This document shows, in pieces, positions 6,812 through 10,451 of a stretch of DNA of 10,451 nt. A program made the translations under genes and the position numbers. The DNA comes from CAZFQG01 sp964520785. Lineage in GTDB: Bacteria > Planctomycetota > Planctomycetia > Pirellulales > Thermoguttaceae. The notes beneath the pieces are model-generated. The model had not been told where the DNA came from. It ran no database searches and was given only the letters and a program-made list of their open reading frames with translations. Location: the NCBI GenBank assembly GCA_964520785.1, contig CAZFQG010000210.1:1-10451 (forward strand). The letters are read 5' to 3'. Each line of letters begins with the position of its first letter. The stretch's first letter is position 1.

Positions 6812-6841
6812 TTGCAATTCTCGGGAAGTAATGCCTATAAT
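6812..6841 (+). promoter_or_regulatory. Candidate sigma70-like promoter for the DUF1559 gene
   Basis: TTGCAA (6812-6817, 4 of 6) and a perfect TATAAT (6836-6841) are 18 bp apart. Transcription would begin near 6848, with a leader of about 57 bases before the start at 6905. The -35 region lies within 10 bp of the opposed minus-strand TATAAT, so the two promoters may interfere. Confidence 0.55.
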
Positions 6842-6904
6842 GATTATTGAGAAGGGCATTCCTCTTCGTCTCGTCATAGGCTTGTAGTTTGGAAAAGGAA
6901 ATTG

Positions 6905-7855
6905 ATGCAAATGCGTCGAGAGCATCGTTTCGGTTTTACGCTCGTTGAACTATTGGTGGTGATCGCCATTATCGGCATTCTCATTGCGCTTCTACTTCCG
7001 GCGGTCCAAGCCGCCAGAGAGGCGGCACGGCGCGCGCAGTGCAGCAATAACCTGAAACAGGTCTCGCTGGCTCTTCTGAACTACGAGTCGAATCACGGAG
7101 TTTTCCCGCCGGGAAGGATGGGGTGCGACAACAACCCGCGGTGTCCCGCCGTGGCACAGAGGGTCGGAACGAGTGCGTTCGTCTGCATTCTGCCGTTCAT
7201 GGAACAGCAGGCGGTCTACGATATGTTCGACTTCACAGACGGCCCCTGGGGATATACCTCGACATGGTTCGTCGGGTCGAATGGCGAAGCGATCGGACAA
7301 CGCATCGCCGAGTACATTTGTCCGAGCGATACCTCGGAGGAATATGCGGCCGTGGTCCAGGTAGGAGCCGCCTACAACATCGGAAGTCGGAAGGCGGCCG
7401 TCGGGAACTATGCTCTCAGTGCCGGAACCGCCGGCCCGGGATTGGCCATTGACGGAAAATCACTGGACTACAAGTATGACAACGACGGCGTGTTTTACTA
7501 CTCCGATTCGCACAAGATTCGAGACATTTCGGACGGGACGTCCAGCACGCTCTTCGTCGGCGAGGTCGTCGATGCCCACACGCAAGAGAACTCCAACATC
7601 TGGAGCCGTTCGTTGCGGTTGATGGATACCAGCCGCACCACCTACAACCCGCTCAACACCTGGCCGGGAATGCCGATGGCGGCCACGACTTACGGAATAC
7701 CCTACAACGGCGCTTTCACGAGCCGCCACCCGGGCGGTGCCCAGTTCGGCTTTGGTGACGGCCACGTCTCCTTCCTCAGCGAGAATATCAATCACTACAC
7801 GTACCGCGCCCTGTCCACCCGTGCGGGCGGCGAAATCATCGATGGTGCGGAATAG
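6905..7855 (+). CDS. DUF1559 domain protein with prepilin-type N-terminus
   Basis: A 316-residue member of the planctomycete-expanded DUF1559 family. Residues 10-19 (GFTLVELLVV) form the type IV prepilin processing site: cleavage after G10, N-methylation of F11, and E15 conserved. A hydrophobic helix and the family segment AAREAARRAQCSNNLKQ (36-52) follow. The C-terminus has the H-x9-DG motif, HPGGAQFGFGDG (275-286). These pseudopilin-like proteins occur in tens to hundreds of copies per planctomycete genome, are probably assembled or retained in the inner membrane or periplasm, and have no proven role. AAGGAA at 6895-6900 serves as RBS for ATG 6905; TTG 6902 and ATG 6911 are alternative in-frame starts. 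A lipoprotein gene follows 117 bp downstream, the usual companion of this family. Confidence 0.95.
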   Translation: MQMRREHRFGFTLVELLVVIAIIGILIALLLPAVQAAREAARRAQCSNNLKQVSLALLNYESNHGVFPPGRMGCDNNPRCPAVAQRVGTSAFVCILPFMEQQAVYDMFDFTDGPWGYTSTWFVGSNGEAIGQRIAEYICPSDTSEEYAAVVQVGAAYNIGSRKAAVGNYALSAGTAGPGLAIDGKSLDYKYDNDGVFYYSDSHKIRDISDGTSSTLFVGEVVDAHTQENSNIWSRSLRLMDTSRTTYNPLNTWPGMPMAATTYGIPYNGAFTSRHPGGAQFGFGDGHVSFLSENINHYTYRALSTRAGGEIIDGAE

Positions 7856-7972
7856 TCCGTCAACAGGCGATTGTTGGCGTCTACCCGTTAATATGGCATT
7901 GAGAATGGTATTGAGGCCGGCGGATGCATTGGTTGTTCGTCGGATCGCTCGACAAAGTTGAGGTTTACCAAA

Positions 7973-8428
7973 ATGAACGCGGCGCAGTGTCGTATCGTAT
8001 GGTTCTTTCTGGGAAGTCTTGTCGTCACCGCTGTGTTGAGCGGTTGCGGTGATGGCCGACCGCGGCGGGTTCCCGTTTCCGGTCGGGTGACCATTGATGG
8101 ACGGCCGCTGACCAAAGGGGCGGTACGGCTCATTCCGGAGAACGCCAGACCAGCGACGGGAGAACTCGATTCCGAGGGACGCTATACCTTGACTACGTTC
8201 GAGCCGGGCGATGGCGTCGTTATGGGACCGTGCAAGGTGGCGGTAATCGCCTCGGAGATGGTTTCAAGCAACGCCCAGCGGTGGCACGCCCCGAAACGCT
8301 ACGCGGACGCCGAGCATTCCGGCTTGACCGCCGATGTCGCGGAGGCGACCGACTCGCTCGATTTCGAACTGACCTGGGGCGGAGGCCGGCCCTTCGTCGA
8401 GCAGATCAGCGCGGGTGGCGGGGAGTAG
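7973..8428 (+). CDS. Small lipoprotein with carboxypeptidase-regulatory-like fold
   Basis: A 151-residue lipoprotein. The signal peptide ends at the lipobox LSGC with C25 as the lipidated residue, followed by GDG and a basic stretch. From about residue 34 it shows the pattern VSGRVTIDGRPLTKGAVRLIP, then DSEGRYTLTTFEPGDG and a strand after GPCKV. This matches the beta-sandwich (transthyretin/CarboxypepD_reg-like) domains found in many short planctomycete lipoproteins encoded directly after DUF1559 genes. The function is unknown; an envelope-bound partner of the pseudopilin-like protein is the usual guess. GAGGT at 7960-7964 is eight bases before ATG 7973, which supports this start over an in-frame TTG at 7958. 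Transcription probably ends at the hairpin at 8560-8588. Confidence 0.9.
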   Translation: MNAAQCRIVWFFLGSLVVTAVLSGCGDGRPRRVPVSGRVTIDGRPLTKGAVRLIPENARPATGELDSEGRYTLTTFEPGDGVVMGPCKVAVIASEMVSSNAQRWHAPKRYADAEHSGLTADVAEATDSLDFELTWGGGRPFVEQISAGGGE

Positions 8429-8444
8429 GCTTCGCTCCGAGTTA

Positions 8445-8468
8445 GCAGCCCGGTAAAAAACAGGCTGC
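8445..8468. repeat. GCAGCC/GGCTGC inverted repeat
   Basis: GCAGCC (8445-8450) pairs with GGCTGC (8463-8468) across a 12-base A-rich loop, starting 17 bp after the lipoprotein stop. The sequence CAGCCCGGTA at 8446-8455 is echoed with one change at 8589-8598, so the two sites bracket the palindrome cluster. Confidence 0.4.
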
Positions 8469-8489
8469 GCGGTAAACAGGAGGTTTTCC

Positions 8490-8524
8490 GCATATCCGCT
8501 GATTTGAAAAATCGGCGGATATGC
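8490..8524. repeat. 16-bp near-perfect hairpin
   Basis: The arms at 8490-8505 and 8509-8524 pair over 16 bp with a single G-T wobble around a 3-base loop (GAA). The 3' side lacks a T-run, so a simple intrinsic terminator is unlikely; a protein-binding palindrome, a cruciform or a repetitive extragenic element fits better. Confidence 0.75.
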
Positions 8525-8530
8525 GAGCGT

Positions 8531-8549
8531 TGTGGCCTCTCGGGCCACA
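8531..8549. repeat. 7-bp GC-rich hairpin
   Basis: TGTGGCC (8531-8537) and GGCCACA (8543-8549) pair perfectly around a 5-base loop. It sits between the 16-bp hairpin and the terminator-like stem, adding to a run of three consecutive stem-loops. Confidence 0.6.
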
Positions 8550-8559
8550 TTGAGCGAGG

Positions 8560-8588
8560 TTGAAAAAGTCCCGGACGGGCTTTTTCAA
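8560..8588. terminator. Bidirectional intrinsic terminator-like hairpin
   Basis: TTGAAAAAG plus CCC on the left (8560-8572) pairs with GGG plus CTTTTTCAA on the right (8577-8588), with one bulged T and a 4-base loop. The A-run and T-run sit in the stem, so it could stop transcription from either side. It would end the DUF1559-lipoprotein transcript. Stems of the TTGAAAAAG...CTTTTTCAA type are, from memory, frequent between planctomycete genes. Confidence 0.55.
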
Positions 8589-8656
8589 CAGCCTGGTAGG
8601 ATGGCCTCTACCCCTGATTGCGGAGGGGGTTTCCGGAGCTTTCTTTGTTCAGGGGG

Positions 8657-8685
8657 TTCCGATTTTCCCATATTCTCGCTAAAAT
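8657..8685 (+). promoter_or_regulatory. Weak candidate promoter for the small secreted protein
   Basis: TTCCGA (8657-8662, 3 of 6) and TAAAAT (8680-8685, 5 of 6) are 17 bp apart. An alternative -10, TATAAC at 8716-8721, lacks a -35 partner. Either would give a leader of 40-80 bases before ATG 8770. Confidence 0.3.
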
Positions 8686-8769
8686 AGACGGTAAAGGTGC
8701 GAAAGGTACTACCATTATAACGGCTTTCCAAATCATATTCTTTTAAGTCTTCCGACCGGAGTAGCAGCA

Positions 8770-8946
8770 ATGCGGAGAATCTTCTACCTCGCCCTAGCGT
8801 TCTTGGCGGGGTCCCTTCTGGCGACGGCGCTGGTGAACGCCGCGCCCATCGACGACCCCTTCGAGGCGTATCAACCTGCTCCATTTGCGTTCGACGCACC
8901 CGAAGCGGTCGGATTGGCGAACACCGGCACCGGCTTCACGGTTTAG
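8770..8946 (+). CDS. Small secreted protein, 58 residues, unknown function
   Basis: An ATG at 8770 opens a 58-codon frame ending in TAG at 8944-8946. GGAG at 8758-8761, eight bases upstream, is a well-placed Shine-Dalgarno sequence. The peptide begins MRRIFYLALAFLAGSLLATA, a standard Sec signal peptide with basic start and hydrophobic core, and is likely cut after VNAA near residue 25. That leaves about 33 residues, acidic then proline- and alanine-containing, with no Cys and no recognisable motif. It ends just before a terminator-like hairpin, which lies directly ahead of the LamG-BNR gene. I do not recognise the family. It could be a small exported protein, a regulatory leader ORF for the next gene, or a gene remnant; the intact RBS, signal and terminator favour a functional gene. 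Confidence 0.6.
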   Translation: MRRIFYLALAFLAGSLLATALVNAAPIDDPFEAYQPAPFAFDAPEAVGLANTGTGFTV

Positions 8947-8969
8947 GAAAGTGCTTGGGGGATTGCATA

Positions 8970-9010
8970 GCGATTTCGGCGTCATGAGGGCGCCGAAGTC
9001 GCGGTTTTTC
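8970..9010 (+). terminator. Intrinsic terminator between small secreted gene and LamG-BNR gene
   Basis: GCGATTTCGGCG (8970-8981) pairs with CGCCGAAGTCGC (8991-9002) over 12 bp with one G-T wobble and a 9-base loop, followed at once by GG and five T residues (9005-9009). This is a classic Rho-independent terminator. It begins 23 bases after the small gene's stop and ends 15 bases before ATG 9026, overlapping the leader of the next gene. Confidence 0.75.
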
Positions 9011-9025
9011 CAGGAGATCTCTGAT

Positions 9026-10451
9026 ATGAAGATGCAAGTGACGATGGGCGTTTTGATACTGGCGGCCGCTTGGGCGTCGTGTACTTTCGCGGAACCGGTC
9101 GGGGTACCGTTCGTCGCGGCGGATGGGTCCTACGCCGAAGTATCCGACGGTGCCGCGTTCGATCTGGACCGGTTCACGCTCGCGGTCTGGGTAAGAATGA
9201 CCGGCTCCGAGGAATCGCAAGTCTTCCTTACCCGCGGCGACGCCGGGAGGCTCTTCACGCTGTACCAGTTCACGGATGGCATCCGGATGCTGGTCCAACA
9301 CCAGCCCGACGCCTACACCCAGGCCGTCACGGAACGGCCCAAGGCGGGTGCATGGACTCACTACGCGGGAAAGTTCGACGGCACGGAGATACGCCTTTAC
9401 GTGAATGGAAAACTCGCGGCACGGAAGGCGGCTGAGGGACGGATTCCCCAGTCGGACGCGCCGCTCGTGCTCGGCGCGTTGGGGCCGTACAAGCGGACAC
9501 TCGACGGATTGATCGCGGACGCCCGCGTTTGGGATCGGGCCCTTTCGGACGAGGAGATCGCGGCGGTGGCCAAGGGGGAAGCCGTAAACGGGGGGCTCAT
9601 CGCGGAATTCACGGCCGATTCCCTCGATGGAGATACCTGGAAGAACGCGGTAAACGAGCGGCTCAGCGCGAAATACGTCGCCAAGAGCGAAAAACCCCGC
9701 CTTTTGCAGAACCGGAAGCTCGACGGCTACCGCGGCATCTGGTATTGCAACCAGGGCCAAGGGGACGAATACGTCTATAAGTACAGCGGCGGGCTGGGAA
9801 CGTACTGCGCCAAACATCGGCCTTTCGCCGTCTATCGCGAGGAAGCCGATAAGACTTTTTTCGTCTACGGAGGAACCGACGAGGCGGAGAAAACGCTTTA
9901 TCACATGGTGTCATACTTCGACCACAAGACGAAAACCGTACCGCGGCCGACGTTTCTCCTGGACAAGAAGACCGACGATGCCCACGACAATCCAGTCATA
10001 TCGGTCGACGACGAGGGCACCATTTGGATATTCTCCAGCTCGCATGGAACCTCGCGGCCTTCGTATATCTCCAAGAGCAAAAAGCCGTACGACATCGACG
10101 AGTTCGAATTGGTGTTGACGACGAATTTCTCCTACACGCAGCCCTGGTACATCTCCGGCGAGGGGTTTTTGTTTTTGCAGACGATCTACCGCGGCGGTAG
10201 AGCGATCTTCTCCCAGCGAAGCCCCGACGGCTCGAATTGGACGGAACCGGAATTGCTCGCGAGGATCGACCAAGGGCATTACCAAGTCACCGGGGCCTGC
10301 GGCAAGCGGGTCGGCACGACCTTCAACTACCATCCCCAAGGGAAGGGCCTGAACTGGCGGACAAACCTCTACTATATGGAAACCGACGACATGGGTCGGA
10401 CCTGGCGAAACATCCAGGGGGAGAAGATCGAGTTGCCGCTGACGACGATCG
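9026..10451 (+). CDS. Secreted LamG and BNR beta-propeller protein, probable polysaccharide-active enzyme (3' truncated by window)
   Basis: At least 475 residues, running off the right edge with no stop. A Sec signal peptide ends near residue 22 (CTFA/EP). Residues 28-182 form a LamG/concanavalin-A-like jelly roll: FTLAVWVRM (50-58), WTHYAGKFDGTEIRLYVNG (110-128) and the closing DARVWDRALSDEEI (165-178). From about 230 a beta-propeller begins with YRGIWY and GDEYVYKYSGGLGTY (246-260), then AHDNPVISVDDEGTIWIF (319-336) and SSSHGTSRPSY. Two Asp-boxes are visible, SPDGSNW (399-405) and TDDMGRTW (453-460). This resembles the BNR_4 type family (BNR repeat-containing family member), which includes ulvan lyases of PL24 and PL25, so binding plus cleavage of an anionic polysaccharide is plausible; lyase activity is inference. 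AGGAG at 9012-9016, nine bases upstream, fixes the start. No promoter is seen between the preceding terminator and the gene. Confidence 0.85.
   Translation, partial: MKMQVTMGVLILAAAWASCTFAEPVGVPFVAADGSYAEVSDGAAFDLDRFTLAVWVRMTGSEESQVFLTRGDAGRLFTLYQFTDGIRMLVQHQPDAYTQAVTERPKAGAWTHYAGKFDGTEIRLYVNGKLAARKAAEGRIPQSDAPLVLGALGPYKRTLDGLIADARVWDRALSDEEIAAVAKGEAVNGGLIAEFTADSLDGDTWKNAVNERLSAKYVAKSEKPRLLQNRKLDGYRGIWYCNQGQGDEYVYKYSGGLGTYCAKHRPFAVYREEADKTFFVYGGTDEAEKTLYHMVSYFDHKTKTVPRPTFLLDKKTDDAHDNPVISVDDEGTIWIFSSSHGTSRPSYISKSKKPYDIDEFELVLTTNFSYTQPWYISGEGFLFLQTIYRGGRAIFSQRSPDGSNWTEPELLARIDQGHYQVTGACGKRVGTTFNYHPQGKGLNWRTNLYYMETDDMGRTWRNIQGEKIELPLTTI

Larger units (their letters stand above)
8429..8769. other. 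Gene-free region with palindrome cluster and small-gene leader
   Basis: These 341 bp contain no credible gene. The left half (8445-8588) is packed with inverted repeats: a 6-bp stem, a 16-bp hairpin, a 7-bp hairpin and a bidirectional terminator. The right half (about 8600-8769) is more AT-rich and is the leader and promoter region of the small secreted protein. Confidence 0.7.

Noticed and set aside
6203..6850. 215-codon plus-strand frame opposite the permease gene
   Set aside because: Shadow of the EamA gene; highly charged composition and it runs through the 17-bp repeats.
7861..7876. CAACA/TGTTG hairpin after the DUF1559 stop
   Set aside because: Only 5 bp, AT-containing, no T-tract; too weak for a terminator call.
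7892..7961. Possible 22-codon ORF between the DUF1559 and lipoprotein genes
   Set aside because: No RBS, arginine-rich random-looking peptide; the region is better explained as intergenic leader.
8936..9904. 322-codon open frame on the minus strand
   Set aside because: It lies antisense to the LamG-BNR gene, which has a signal peptide, RBS and recognisable domains; the antisense peptide resembles nothing.

Overview
The window looks like chromosome from a planctomycete, probably of the Pirellulales type. The best markers are a DUF1559 pseudopilin-like protein with an N-terminal prepilin motif and a C-terminal H-x9-DG signature, followed by a small carboxypeptidase-regulatory-like lipoprotein. 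Several Tat-exported proteins, a multiheme cytochrome and a secreted LamG/BNR protein fit the same assignment. No rRNA, tRNA, CRISPR array, transposase or phage gene was seen.

Layout, left to right. (1) 156-716 (+): zinc-ribbon plus DUF2231-like membrane protein. (2) 844-1830 (-): bile acid:Na+ symporter family transporter; its reading frame stays open far upstream, but conserved sequence begins only at 1830. (3) 2191-5113 (+): a Tat-exported M42 aminopeptidase, then after 86 bp a Tat-exported aldo/keto-reductase-like barrel lacking most of the usual catalytic residues, overlapping by ATGA a four-heme c-type cytochrome with an N-terminal beta domain and a 9-bp tandem-repeat linker. This is a plausible cell-envelope redox and peptide-processing cluster. 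(4) 5212-6682 (-): a DMT/EamA permease followed 19 bp later by a GGQ release-factor-like ribosome-rescue protein, a compact operon. (5) 6683-6904: divergent control region with three perfect 17-bp tandem repeats and opposed TATAAT boxes. (6) 6905-8428 (+): DUF1559 protein plus lipoprotein. (7) 8429-8769: a gene-free stretch rich in palindromes, including a bidirectional terminator. (8) 8770-8946 (+): a 58-residue secreted protein with a good RBS. (9) 8970-9010: strong intrinsic-terminator-like hairpin, only 15 bp ahead of (10) 9026 to the right edge: a secreted LamG plus BNR beta-propeller protein, truncated by the window.

Most genes are conventional. The most unusual parts are the Tat AKR-like/tetraheme cytochrome pair, the small secreted ORF with a terminator interposed before the LamG-BNR gene, the 17-bp repeat triplet between divergent promoters, and the palindrome cluster after the lipoprotein. 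No complete novel system can be claimed from this sequence alone.
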